NCBI RefSeq assembly: GCF_027943945.1
Contig: NZ_AP027141.1
Location: forward strand, 1,736,001 to 1,800,000
DNA: 64,000 bases
DNA from: Microbacterium terricola
Lineage (GTDB): Bacteria; Actinomycetota; Actinomycetes; Actinomycetales; Microbacteriaceae
Direction: 5' to 3'
Shown: in pieces, positions 45,058 to 53,144 of the stretch
Position numbering within the stretch: position 1 is the stretch's first letter
Layout: each line of letters begins with the position of its first letter
Translations under genes and position numbers: made by a program
Notes under the pieces: generated by a model
Seen by the model: the letters and a program-made list of their open reading frames with translations, nothing else
What the model was told of the DNA's origin: nothing
The model's database searches: none

Positions 45058-46353
45058 GTGAGCACGCAGAGGGTTTTCGTCGCACGCCTAGCCGGCTGCA
45101 CGGTCTTCGACCCCGCAGGCGACCGGCTCGGCAAGGTCCGGGATGTCGTCGTCATCTACCGCAAGAACGATCCCCCGCGCGTGATCGGACTCATCGTGGA
45201 GATCCCCGGGCGGCGCCACGTGTTCGTCTCGATCGGACGCGTCACCTCGATCGCCACCGGCCAGGTCATCACGACCGGCCTCATCAACGTGCGCCGCTTC
45301 CAGCAGCGCGGTGGCGAGGTGCGGGTGATGTCGGAGCTGCTGGGCCGCAAGGTCTACTTCGCCGACGGCTCCGGCCACGCCGTGATCGAGGACGTCGCGA
45401 TCGAGCGCAACCGCCTCGGCGAGTGGGACATCGGGCAGCTGTTCCTGCGCAAGCCCAAGACGAGCGCGTCGCCGTTCGCCAAGGGGCCGACCACGTTCGC
45501 GAACTGGGCGGACGTGCAGGAGCGCCAGATCCCCGGTGAGGCCCAGTCCGCGGAGCAGCTGGTGGCCACCTACTCCGAGCTGAAGCCCGCCGACCTCGCC
45601 AACACGCTGCTCGACCTGCCGGACGAGCGCCTCATCGAGGTGGCCGAGGAGCTCCCGGACGATCGCCTCGCCGACGCGCTCGAGGAGATGCCCGAAGACG
45701 ACCAGGTGCACATCCTCGAAGCGCTCGGCGACGAGCGCGCCGCCGACATCCTCGATGCGATGGAGCCGGACGACGCCGCCGATGTGCTGGCCCAGCTCCC
45801 GGAGGCGCGGCTCGAGGAGCTGCTCGACCTCATGGAGCCCGAAGAGGCCGAGGACGTGCGCGCCCTGCTGAAGTACGGCCCCGACACGGCGGGCGGGCTC
45901 ATGACCAGCGAGCCCATCGTGCTGTCCGCCGAGGCGACCGTCGCGGAGGCGCTCGCCCTCATCCGGCGTCACGAGCTGCACCCGGCCCTCGCCGCCGCCG
46001 TCTTCGTCACGCTGCCCCCGTTCGAGACGCCGACCGGGCGCCTGCTGGGCACGGTGCACTTCCAGCGGATGCTGCGCTACCCCCCGCACGAGCGGCTGGG
46101 CACGATCATCGACGACACCCTCGACCCGGTGCCGGCGACGGCGTCCGCCGCCGAGGTGGCGCGGCTCCTGGCCAGCTACAACCTCGTCTCGCTGCCTGTC
46201 GTCGATCCGGCCCACCGCCTCGTCGGGGCGGTCAGCGTCGATGACGTGCTCGACTACCTCCTCCCCGAAGACTGGCGATCGCAGGATGCGGAGGATGAAC
46301 GAACTCCCGATCCTGTCCCGACCACGACCGCGAGCATTCCGAGGAGGCGCTGA
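45058..46353 (+). CDS. MgtE N-domain and CBS-pair protein without channel domain
   Basis: A 431-residue soluble protein. A PRC-barrel-like region covers residues about 1-140 (GDRLGKVRDVVVIYRK; LLGRKVYFADGSG). The MgtE intracellular N domain follows with its helical repeats (PDERLIEVAEELPDD; EEMPEDDQVHILEALG; MEPDDAADVLAQLPE), then two CBS motifs (GGLMTSEPIVLSAEATVAEA and LVSLPVVDPAHRLVGAVSVD). The five-helix Mg2+ channel domain of true MgtE is absent, so this is a regulator or sensor rather than a transporter. The neighbouring DUF1003 membrane protein overlaps its stop (TGATG), and the pair is conserved in actinobacteria (Rv1232c region, from memory). Confidence 0.88.
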   Translation: MSTQRVFVARLAGCTVFDPAGDRLGKVRDVVVIYRKNDPPRVIGLIVEIPGRRHVFVSIGRVTSIATGQVITTGLINVRRFQQRGGEVRVMSELLGRKVYFADGSGHAVIEDVAIERNRLGEWDIGQLFLRKPKTSASPFAKGPTTFANWADVQERQIPGEAQSAEQLVATYSELKPADLANTLLDLPDERLIEVAEELPDDRLADALEEMPEDDQVHILEALGDERAADILDAMEPDDAADVLAQLPEARLEELLDLMEPEEAEDVRALLKYGPDTAGGLMTSEPIVLSAEATVAEALALIRRHELHPALAAAVFVTLPPFETPTGRLLGTVHFQRMLRYPPHERLGTIIDDTLDPVPATASAAEVARLLASYNLVSLPVVDPAHRLVGAVSVDDVLDYLLPEDWRSQDAEDERTPDPVPTTTASIPRRR

Positions 46354-46892
46354 TGGCCCGCACACCACGCCAGCCGTCGCTGGATGCCCCCCGCGGGCGC
46401 TCGGGGATGCTGCAGCGCACCCCGCAGCCGTCGCGCGACCGCTTCGGGCGGTTCTCCGAGTCGTTCGCGCGCGGGATGGGCACCTCCGGGTTCCTGATCG
46501 GCATGACGGTCTTCGTGGCCGCGTGGCTGACCTGGAACATCGCGATGCCGCCGGAGCTGCAGTTCGACCCCGCCGCCACCAACTTCACGCTGCTGACCCT
46601 CATCCTCTCGTTGCAGGCGTCGTACGCCGCGCCGCTCATCCTGCTCGCGCAGAACCGGCAGGACGACCGCGACCGGGTGCAGATCGAGCAGGATCGCCAG
46701 CGCGCCGAGCGCAACCTCGCCGACACCGAGTATCTGGCCCGCGAGATCGTCGCGCTCCGGATGGCGCTGACCGATGTCTCCGACGAGGCCGTCACCCGTG
46801 ACGTCCTGCGCAGCGAGCTGCGCTCGTTCCTCGAGCAGCTCGACAAGCGCGCGGTCGAGTCGGACAAGCGCTCGTCCGACGACGCGTCGTGA
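46353..46892 (+). CDS. DUF1003 family membrane protein
   Basis: A 179-residue protein. The N-terminal 35 residues are basic and polar; two helices at about 45-65 (GFLIGMTVFVAAWLTWNI) and 78-98 (FTLLTLILSLQASYAAPLIL); then the DUF1003 signature LLAQNRQDDRDRVQIEQDRQ followed by a long coiled-coil-like helix to the end. Function unknown. It overlaps both the MgtE-N stop (1 base) and the mrp GTG (4 bases), so three genes are coupled. Confidence 0.88.
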   Translation: MARTPRQPSLDAPRGRSGMLQRTPQPSRDRFGRFSESFARGMGTSGFLIGMTVFVAAWLTWNIAMPPELQFDPAATNFTLLTLILSLQASYAAPLILLAQNRQDDRDRVQIEQDRQRAERNLADTEYLAREIVALRMALTDVSDEAVTRDVLRSELRSFLEQLDKRAVESDKRSSDDAS

Positions 46893-48040
46893 GCGAGACC
46901 GCTGACGCCGTACAGCGGGCCGTCGGCGCGGTCGTCGATCCCGAGCTGCGGCGCCCGATCGCCGATCTCGACATGGTGCGCACGGTGGACGTCGACGGCG
47001 ACGTCGCCAAGGTCGCGATCGTGCTCACGATCGTCGGCTGCCCCGCGGCCGAGCGGATCTCCGCCGAGGTGCGCGCGGCCGCGGCATCCGTCCCCGGCAT
47101 CGCGGAGGTCGACCTCGAGGTCGGCGTCATGTCGCCGGCCGAGCGCCGCGCCCTCACCGAGAAGCTGCGCGATGGGCGACCGGCGCGCCAGATGGCGTTC
47201 GGCCCAGACTCGCTGACCCGCGTGATCGCCGTCACGAGCGGCAAGGGCGGCGTGGGCAAGTCGACCGTCACCGCCAATCTCGCGGTGGCACTGGCGCGAC
47301 GGGGACTGTCGGTCGGCCTCGTCGACGCCGACGTCCACGGCTTCTCGATCCCCGGGCTCATGGGCCTCGTGGATGCGGCCGGCGGCGTCCCGCAACCCAC
47401 CCGCATCGACGACCTCATGCTGCCGCCGGTCGCGCACGGCGTGAAGGTCATCTCGATCGGCATGTTCCTGCGCCGCGGTGACGCCGACGGACCGCTCGGC
47501 GCGGTCGCCTGGCGCGGGCCGATGCTGCACCGCACCGTGCAGCAGTTCCTCACCGACGTGTTCTTCGGCGACCTGGATGTGCTGCTGCTCGACATGCCGC
47601 CCGGCACCGGCGACATCGCGATCTCGGTGGGGCAGCTGCTCCCCCACGCCGAGGTGCTCGTCGTGACCACGCCGCAGGCCGCGGCGTCCGACGTGGCGGT
47701 GCGCAGCGGGCTCGTGGCGCGGCAGACCGGTCAGCGCGTCATCGGGGTCGTGGAGAACATGGCCGCGATGACCCTGCCGGACGGCACCACGCTCGATCTG
47801 TTCGGAACCGGGGGCGGTCAGGCGGTGGCCGACGCCCTCGCCACGGCTGAGCAGACGGTCGAGGTGCTGGCTTCGGTGCCGCTGAGCCCGGCCCTCCGCG
47901 CGGCGGGGGACGCCGGGATGCCGGTGGTGCTCTCATCGCCGACGGATGCTGCCGCCCGCGCCATCGAAAAGCTCGCGACCGCGCTCGTCGGCCGCGGACG
48001 CGGCCTCGCGGGTCGCTCGCTGCCACTGCGGCCGAGCTGA
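46889..48040 (+). CDS. mrp: Mrp/NBP35 family ATPase, iron-sulfur carrier type
   Basis: A 383-residue P-loop protein. An N-terminal MIP18/DUF59-like domain (GAVVDPELRRPIADLDM) is fused to the ATPase domain with the deviant Walker A SGKGGVGKSTVTANL, VDADVHGFSIPG and DMPPGTGDIAI. In the usual Mrp, a CxxC for the bridging Fe-S cluster follows VENM; here the loop reads NMAAMTLPDGTTLDLFG with no Cys, as in many actinobacterial Mrp proteins, so cluster binding may differ or use other ligands. GTG 46889 overlaps DUF1003 (GTGA). Confidence 0.9.
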   Translation: MSETADAVQRAVGAVVDPELRRPIADLDMVRTVDVDGDVAKVAIVLTIVGCPAAERISAEVRAAAASVPGIAEVDLEVGVMSPAERRALTEKLRDGRPARQMAFGPDSLTRVIAVTSGKGGVGKSTVTANLAVALARRGLSVGLVDADVHGFSIPGLMGLVDAAGGVPQPTRIDDLMLPPVAHGVKVISIGMFLRRGDADGPLGAVAWRGPMLHRTVQQFLTDVFFGDLDVLLLDMPPGTGDIAISVGQLLPHAEVLVVTTPQAAASDVAVRSGLVARQTGQRVIGVVENMAAMTLPDGTTLDLFGTGGGQAVADALATAEQTVEVLASVPLSPALRAAGDAGMPVVLSSPTDAAARAIEKLATALVGRGRGLAGRSLPLRPS

Positions 48041-48049
48041 TTCCGCATC

Positions 48050-49339
48050 TCAGAACGGCGCAGCCGCGGTGTCGGGACGGAACACCGGCAGTCGGCGTTC
48101 TGGTTCGACGAGGTAGACGCGGCCCATCGGCGAGGTCCACTCGATGACGCCGCTCTCGATCTGGCGCACGAGCCAGTTGCCGTGGTGTTTGACGTGGTGG
48201 TGGCCGGTGCAGAGTGGAGCCAGGTTCCAGGCTGCGGTGACACCGCCGTGCTCCCACGCGAGCTGATGATCGATCTCGCACCGTGACGCGGGGACTCCGC
48301 AGCCGGGGGCGAGGCATCTGCCGGCGAGCCAGCGCTGCAGCCGCCGCAGCTCGGGCGGCGGACGGTAGCGTCTTCGCCCGACGGAGAGGACGACGCCGGT
48401 CTCGGGGTGCGTGAGCACCCGCATCCATCCCGCCGCGCCTCCGCAGAGCTCTCGCGCGCGCTCGATCGGGATCGGACCGACGCCTTCCACCACCGGCACG
48501 CCGTCGGCGATGTCGCCGGACAGCAGCGCCAGCACCGGCACGGTCACGGCGACCGTCGCCCGGATGCCCCGCACTGCGGTCGGCTGCGAGGGGACGACGC
48601 CGTCCACGAGCAGATCGCAGACGACATCCGCACGGATCTGATCGAGGGTGCGCTCTTCGCCCTCCGCAGCAGACAAGGCCGTGCCCATGCCGGTGATGCG
48701 GTGGTGGATCGCGTGCGCTTCGACGGCGGGCATCAGCACGTTCAGCCACGCCATGCCGTCGTCGGCCGGCGTGACGACGACCCGCCGGTGAAGGAGCGCC
48801 TCGGCATGCCGCTCCGCGAGGGTCTGCGCCCGCGTCAGATCGACGCGCCTGCGCAGCTCTCGCCGGAACGACCCCACGGGCCGGGACTCCGCCAACCGCA
48901 CGGCGGCGTCGACAAGTCCGTCGCGCAGCTCCGGCTCGACCGGATCGAGCAGCTCGACCAGGACCTCGGCATGCCGCAGCGTCATTCCTGCCCGGCCCAG
49001 CGAGGCGAGGACCATGGGGTACCGGTGCACGAGTGCGTCGGCAATCGAGATCAGGTCGCCTGCCGCATGCTCGGTGATCCGCAGCGCCGCGGCAAGCTCG
49101 AGGCGGATCGACCGCTCCTTGACCTGGGTGACCGGCTCGCCGGGCTGGACGGCGTCGGCGAGCATCTCACGCCGGAGGCTGTCGAGCCGGACCAGCTGCT
49201 CCGCGGCGAACACCGACATCATGTCGGCCACCTCGGTCACGAGGTCGAGCGCGTCCGGTGCCAGGGCGGCGGCAGCATCCCACGCCTCCTCGGAGAAGGA
49301 GTCGTCCTCCTCGGGGAGGGAGCTGCCGGCGTCTTCCAT
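48050..49339 (-). CDS. DUF222/HNH endonuclease-domain protein
   Basis: A 429-residue member of the very common actinobacterial DUF222-HNH family. The DUF222 helical domain covers residues about 30-300 (RLELAAALRITEHAAGDLI; GRAGMTLRHAEVLVEL). The HNH fold at the end has CLAPGCGVP as the first Cys pair, CEIDHQLAWEHGG with the catalytic His, and NLAPLCTGHHHVKHHGNW. Some members are mobile-element remnants and others may cut DNA; role unknown. ATG 49339 has TATCGT 6 bases upstream. It converges with mrp. Confidence 0.9.
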   Translation of the reverse strand: MEDAGSSLPEEDDSFSEEAWDAAAALAPDALDLVTEVADMMSVFAAEQLVRLDSLRREMLADAVQPGEPVTQVKERSIRLELAAALRITEHAAGDLISIADALVHRYPMVLASLGRAGMTLRHAEVLVELLDPVEPELRDGLVDAAVRLAESRPVGSFRRELRRRVDLTRAQTLAERHAEALLHRRVVVTPADDGMAWLNVLMPAVEAHAIHHRITGMGTALSAAEGEERTLDQIRADVVCDLLVDGVVPSQPTAVRGIRATVAVTVPVLALLSGDIADGVPVVEGVGPIPIERARELCGGAAGWMRVLTHPETGVVLSVGRRRYRPPPELRRLQRWLAGRCLAPGCGVPASRCEIDHQLAWEHGGVTAAWNLAPLCTGHHHVKHHGNWLVRQIESGVIEWTSPMGRVYLVEPERRLPVFRPDTAAAPF

Positions 49340-49345
49340 GGCCCC

Positions 49346-49351
49346 ACGATA
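49346..49351 (-). promoter_or_regulatory. -10 box of leaderless HNH gene
   Basis: TATCGT on the minus strand, 6 bases before ATG 49339. Confidence 0.55.
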
Positions 49352-49444
49352 CGAGGGGGGTCCGACATCGGAGCGGGTCGGGACGTTTCGTCTCCGCCCT
49401 TGCGGGCCTCGCTCAACGACCCGGGAACGCTTCGACCGCAGGGG

Positions 49445-49819
49445 CTAGGTGGCCTCGTTGTCGAAGGGGGTCTCGCCGCCCGGCCGGAACGGCGTGGGCG
49501 CCGGTGCGGGCGCCATCTCGGCTGACGGCTTCACGGCGGCGGCGGTCGCAGCCGGCACGGGCGCGTCGTCGAGCAGGGCCTGGCGGATGATCCGGCGCGG
49601 GTCGTACTGACGGGGATCGAGGCTGCGCCAGTCGACGTCGTCGAAGTCCTCGCCCATCTCCTCCTTCACCCGCGTCTTGGTGGAGGTGAGGAAGTCGCGG
49701 GCGCGCTGCGTGAGACGCGCGAGGCCCTCCGCGTAGCGCGGCAACCGCTCCGGCCCGATGATCAGCGCGGCGATCACGCCGAGCAGCAGCAGCTTCTCGA
49801 TCGTGATGCCGTTGAACAT
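49445..49819 (-). CDS. tatB: Sec-independent translocase subunit TatB
   Basis: A 124-residue TatA/B-family protein. One membrane helix at residues about 6-22 (EKLLLLGVIAALIIGPERLP ends with the conserved PERLP), an amphipathic helix LTQRARDFLTSTKTRVKEE and an acidic/Pro-rich tail. Length and the DWRSLDPRQYDPRRI region fit TatB rather than TatA. It lies between HNH and the O-methyltransferase, as TatB does near Rv1220c-Rv1224 in mycobacteria (from memory). The ribosome-like GGGAGG is only 1 base from ATG 49819, but TAACCT lies 7 bases upstream, so a leaderless mRNA is the better reading. Confidence 0.9.
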   Translation of the reverse strand: MFNGITIEKLLLLGVIAALIIGPERLPRYAEGLARLTQRARDFLTSTKTRVKEEMGEDFDDVDWRSLDPRQYDPRRIIRQALLDDAPVPAATAAAVKPSAEMAPAPAPTPFRPGGETPFDNEAT

Positions 49820-49826
49820 GCCTCCC

Positions 49827-49832
49827 AGGTTA
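49827..49832 (-). promoter_or_regulatory. -10 box of leaderless tatB
   Basis: TAACCT on the minus strand, 7 bases before ATG 49819. Confidence 0.45.
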
Positions 49833-49868
49833 CCGCCGCGCCTGAGCACTCCCGTGCCGCCTCGCGCA

Positions 49869-49874
49869 TAGGCT
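49869..49874 (+). promoter_or_regulatory. -10 box of O-methyltransferase gene
   Basis: TAGGCT, 17 bases before ATG 49892, followed by a ribosome site CGGAGGATC. Confidence 0.5.
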
Positions 49875-49891
49875 GAGCCCCGGAGGATCAC

Positions 49892-50527
49892 ATGGGCGAC
49901 TACGACGCGAACAACCGCTTCGCCGCGGAGGCGACGAGCGAGCCGGACCACATCGCGCGGGCCCGCGCGTTCGCGTACGAGCTCGGGGCGACGCCGATCA
50001 GCGCACCCGTCGGCGCGCAGTGCGCGCTCATCGCGGCGGCGTCGCAGGCGCTGAACATCGTGGAGATCGGCACGGGCGCCGGCGTGAGCGGACTGTGGCT
50101 GCTGCACGGCTCGCCGCGTGCCACGCTCACGACGATCGACAGCGAGCCCGAGCACCTGGGCGCTGCCCGTCAGGCGTTCGCCGAGGCGAAGATCCCGCCC
50201 GCCCGCGCCCGGTTCATCACCGGCCGCGCCGCGGAGGTCCTCCCCCGTATGAACGAAGCCTCATATGACATCGTCCTGATCGACGCCGACCCCGAGGGGG
50301 TCATCGAGTACGTCGAGCACGGGCTGCGCCTCGTGCGCGCGGGCGGCACCGTCCTCGTGCCCCGCGTGCTCGCCGGCGGCGCCGTCGCCGACCCGGTGCG
50401 CCGTGACGCGATCACCGTCGCGTACCGCTCCCTGATCCAGGAGACGCAGTCCTCGCCTGCCGTCATCGGCGCTCTCTCGATCGTCGGCGAAGGTCTGCTC
50501 CAGCTCACCACGCTGCCCCGCGACTGA
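49892..50527 (+). CDS. SAM-dependent O-methyltransferase
   Basis: A 211-residue class I methyltransferase of the O-MT type 3 family (Rv1220c-like). SAM motif I is VEIGTGAGVSGLWLLHG near residue 60; acidic ribose loop TTIDSEPEHLGAAR; metal-binding motif IVLIDADPEGVIEY near residue 130. Small-molecule catechol-like or other phenolic substrates are usual in this family; not known here. A GC-rich hairpin with a CGAA loop ends both this gene and the convergent DUF3117 gene. Confidence 0.9.
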   Translation: MGDYDANNRFAAEATSEPDHIARARAFAYELGATPISAPVGAQCALIAAASQALNIVEIGTGAGVSGLWLLHGSPRATLTTIDSEPEHLGAARQAFAEAKIPPARARFITGRAAEVLPRMNEASYDIVLIDADPEGVIEYVEHGLRLVRAGGTVLVPRVLAGGAVADPVRRDAITVAYRSLIQETQSSPAVIGALSIVGEGLLQLTTLPRD

Positions 50528-50543
50528 CCCTGGGGAACAGCAG

Positions 50544-50569
50544 AACGGCCGGTCCGAAGACCGGCCGTT
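50544..50569. terminator. Strong terminator hairpin, O-MT and DUF3117
   Basis: A perfect 11-bp stem AACGGCCGGTC/GACCGGCCGTT with the tetraloop CGAA. It sits 16 bases after the O-MT stop and 20 before the DUF3117 stop of the opposite strand. Confidence 0.85.
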
Positions 50570-50588
50570 CCTCACGGATGCTGCGAAG

Positions 50589-50762
50589 TCAGGCGACGTT
50601 GACGACCCCGCCCAGCACATCGTAGAGCTCCTTGGCCTCGGCGTCGTTCACGGAGACGACGAGTCGCCCGCCACCCTCGAGCGGCACGCGCACGATGATG
50701 AGACGACCCTCCTTCACGGCCTCCATCGGCCCGTCTCCGGTTCTCGGCTTCATGGCTGCCAT
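50589..50762 (-). CDS. DUF3117 family small protein
   Basis: A 57-residue cytosolic protein, near-identical in layout to actinobacterial DUF3117: MAAMKPRTGDGPMEAVKEGR at the start, then a basic beta segment and LYDVLGGVVNVA at the end. Function unknown, though its conservation is extreme in the phylum. ATG 50762 has GGGAG upstream. The mRNA probably begins just after TAAACT about 40 bases upstream. Confidence 0.85.
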   Translation of the reverse strand: MAAMKPRTGDGPMEAVKEGRLIIVRVPLEGGGRLVVSVNDAEAKELYDVLGGVVNVA

Positions 50763-50836
50763 TGCGGCTCCCTTTCGTCGTGGTCTTACCTGGAAGTTTA
50801 CCGTGCGTCCGGGACACTCGGATAATCCTGAGTAAC

Positions 50837-52042
50837 TCAGGGGATCTGCCAGTACGTGGTTCCGAGCGCGTACATGTTGTAGATCCACCACCATTGGGCC
50901 ACCAGGCAGAGGGCGAGAACGCCGACCCGCCACACGCGCGAGCGCGGCATCGCGACGGCGCCCCACAGCGGCGACAGCGGCGCGAGCAGGCGGAACACGC
51001 TCGACTGCGGGAAGAACACGGCGAGCAGGTACAGCAGGTAGCTCGCCGACCACAGCCGCAGGTCGACGCCGAGCCGGCGCACGTGCGGCTCGAAGAGCAG
51101 GAGCGCGACCAGACCCGCGACCAGCAGGCCGAGCGCGACGTAGCCGACCACCGGCCCGAACCCCCAGTCGGTGAACCAGAATCCGGCCGCCTGCACGAAG
51201 CCGTCGAACGGCACGAACCCGCCGCCCGCGTCGGAGATCCAGTTGCGGCGCCAGGCCAGCTCGGTGGCCAGGTATGCACCGGGGTCGCCGGTCGCCACCG
51301 CCGCGAGGAACTGCCACGAGAAGCCCACCACGACCGCGAGAGCGCCGGTGGCCACGATGTGCACGATCTCCCGCACGGACAGCGGGTCGACCCGCCGCCG
51401 CACCCACCGCACGATCCCGTGCAGGCCGAGGAAGAGCGCGAACGCCAGCACCCCGGGGCGCGTGTACCCCATCAGCGGGATCAGCAGGTACAGCCAGGCG
51501 TACTGCCGCCGCAGCACCTGCCACAGTGCGAGGAACAGCCACAGGAGGAAGAGCGACTCGGCGTAGCCGACGTGGAACAGGCCAGCCAACGGGCCCGCCG
51601 CGAAGAACACGACGGCCCACGTCGCGGTGCTCTCGTCGACGCGCAGGCGCAGCATCCGGAACAGCACGAGGGAGGCGAGGTAGCCGGAGACCAGCGACAC
51701 GACGGTCGCACCAGCACCCCAGGAGCCGAAGAGGGCGCCGACCACGGCCGAGAGATATGCGTAGATGGGCATGAACGCCCACTGGTTCTCGGCGACCTGA
51801 CCGGAGTCGGTCAGCGGGAGCTCGGTCGGATAGCCGTGCTCCGCGACGAACCAGTACCACTGGGCGTCCCACCTCAGCAGCAGGCTGCTCAAGGCTGACG
51901 CCGGGTCGGACACTCCCCCTGCCGAGGCCGCGATCACCAGGAACACCACCGTGACGACCCGCGCGGCGACATAGATGAGCGCGATGCGCGCGGCGATCGG
52001 CAGCCGCGCACCCACACGCGCGGGTGCGGTCAGCTGAGCCAC
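50837..52042 (-). CDS. Mannosyltransferase-like (PIG-V type) membrane protein
   Basis: A 401-residue polytopic protein with about ten helices. Early loop residues WDAQWYWFVAEHGYP resemble the metal-binding region of GT-C mannosyltransferases of the PIG-V/GPI family; later TRPGVLAFALFLGLH and FGFSWQ-type helices follow. It would use polyprenyl-phosphate mannose on the outer face to add mannose to lipid or protein, which is inference. GTG 52042 overlaps the dapE 3' end by 13 bases on the same strand. A short CCTGAG/CTCAGG hairpin (50827-50841) lies at its stop. Confidence 0.75.
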   Translation of the reverse strand: MAQLTAPARVGARLPIAARIALIYVAARVVTVVFLVIAASAGGVSDPASALSSLLLRWDAQWYWFVAEHGYPTELPLTDSGQVAENQWAFMPIYAYLSAVVGALFGSWGAGATVVSLVSGYLASLVLFRMLRLRVDESTATWAVVFFAAGPLAGLFHVGYAESLFLLWLFLALWQVLRRQYAWLYLLIPLMGYTRPGVLAFALFLGLHGIVRWVRRRVDPLSVREIVHIVATGALAVVVGFSWQFLAAVATGDPGAYLATELAWRRNWISDAGGGFVPFDGFVQAAGFWFTDWGFGPVVGYVALGLLVAGLVALLLFEPHVRRLGVDLRLWSASYLLYLLAVFFPQSSVFRLLAPLSPLWGAVAMPRSRVWRVGVLALCLVAQWWWIYNMYALGTTYWQIP

Positions 52043-53100
52043 GCCCTGAGCCCGTGCTCGACCGCCTCGATCTGGGCGAGCGGAACCCGCTCCTCGTCGT
52101 GGTGGGCCAAGTGGGGGTCGCCCGGTCCGTAGTTGACGGCGGGCACGCCCATCGCCGAGAACCGCGCGACGTCGGTCCAGCCGTACTTGGGCTGCGGCGT
52201 GGCCCCCACGGCGGCGACGAACTCCCGCGCGAGCGGTGCGTCGAGGCCGGGGCGCGCACCCTCGGCCACATCGACCACCTCGACCTCGAAGCCCTCGAAC
52301 ACATCCCGCACGTGCTGCATGGCCTCGGCCGCGTCGCGGCTCGGGGCGAAGCGGTAGTTGACCTCGACCTCGCACGCGTCGGGGATGACGTTGCCGGCGA
52401 TGCCGCCGTGGATGGCGACCGCGTTGAGTCCCTCGCGGTACTCGAGGCCCTCGACGACGACATCGCGCGGCCGGTACTCGGCCAGGCGCGCGAGGATGGG
52501 CGCGGCCTTGTGGATCGCGTTCTCTCCGATCCACGAGCGCGCACTGTGCGCCCGCACGCCGCGCGTCCGCACGAACGCGCGGAGCGTGCCGTTGCAGCCG
52601 CCCTCGACCTCGCCGTTGGACGGCTCGCCGAGGATCGCGAAGTCCGCGGCGAAGACCTCGGGCCGAGTGGCAGCGAGACGGGTGAGCCCGTTGCGCGCGG
52701 AGTCGACCTCTTCGTGGTCGTACCAGAGCCAGGTGATGTCGATGCGGGGCGCGACGAGCTCGGCGGCGAGCTTGAGCTGCACGGCGACGCCCGCCTTCAT
52801 GTCGACGGTGCCTCGGCCCCAGAGGTACGGCTGGCCGTCGATGTCGATGTCGCGGGTGGGCACGTTGCCGTTGATGGGCACGGTGTCGATGTGCCCGGCG
52901 ATCGCGACCCGCCGATCGCGGCCGAGGCGGGTGCGCGCCACGATCGTGTCGCCCTCACGCAGCACCTCCAGATGCGGGTACGCCGACACCGCGGCGAAGA
53001 TCGCATCGGCGAGCGGGGTCTCGTCGTCGGAGACGCTCGGGATGTCGCAGATGGTGCGGGTGAGGTCGACGGATGTCGCAGTCAGGTCGAGCGCCGGCAT
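52030..53100 (-). CDS. dapE: Succinyl-diaminopimelate desuccinylase
   Basis: A 356-residue M20 metallohydrolase that cuts N-succinyl-LL-DAP to LL-DAP in lysine and peptidoglycan synthesis. Zn ligands: [10 protein letters not shown] (His and catalytic Asp), GTVDMKAG (Asp), YDHEEVDS (catalytic Glu), and downstream [10 protein letters not shown] region. The length and the actinobacterial type ([20 protein letters not shown] at the start) fit DapE rather than ArgE. ATG 53100 has TAGACT 6 bases upstream. It is divergent from dapD, 44 bases away, so two succeeding pathway enzymes are driven from one short intergenic space. Confidence 0.93.
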   Translation of the reverse strand: MPALDLTATSVDLTRTICDIPSVSDDETPLADAIFAAVSAYPHLEVLREGDTIVARTRLGRDRRVAIAGHIDTVPINGNVPTRDIDIDGQPYLWGRGTVDMKAGVAVQLKLAAELVAPRIDITWLWYDHEEVDSARNGLTRLAATRPEVFAADFAILGEPSNGEVEGGCNGTLRAFVRTRGVRAHSARSWIGENAIHKAAPILARLAEYRPRDVVVEGLEYREGLNAVAIHGGIAGNVIPDACEVEVNYRFAPSRDAAEAMQHVRDVFEGFEVEVVDVAEGARPGLDAPLAREFVAAVGATPQPKYGWTDVARFSAMGVPAVNYGPGDPHLAHHDEERVPLAQIEAVEHGLRAWLS

Positions 53101-53106
53101 CCCCCG

Positions 53107-53112
53107 AGTCTA
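53107..53112 (-). promoter_or_regulatory. -10 box of leaderless dapE
   Basis: TAGACT on the minus strand, 6 bases before ATG 53100. Confidence 0.55.
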
Positions 53113-53131
53113 GCCGTGGCCCTGCGCCGGG

Positions 53132-53137
53132 TAGTTT
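53132..53137 (+). promoter_or_regulatory. -10 box of leaderless dapD
   Basis: TAGTTT, 7 bases before ATG 53145. It supports that start over the longer frame from 53073, which would lie inside the dapE promoter. Confidence 0.55.
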
Positions 53138-53144
53138 GGATGGC

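Noticed and set aside
48050..49339. HNH gene as evidence for a mobile element
   Set aside because: No terminal repeats, integrase or target duplication are seen; DUF222-HNH genes are common and dispersed in actinobacterial chromosomes.
50827..50841. CCTGAG/CTCAGG hairpin as terminator of the mannosyltransferase-like gene
   Set aside because: Only 6 bp with a 3-base loop and no T run; too weak to call as a feature on its own.
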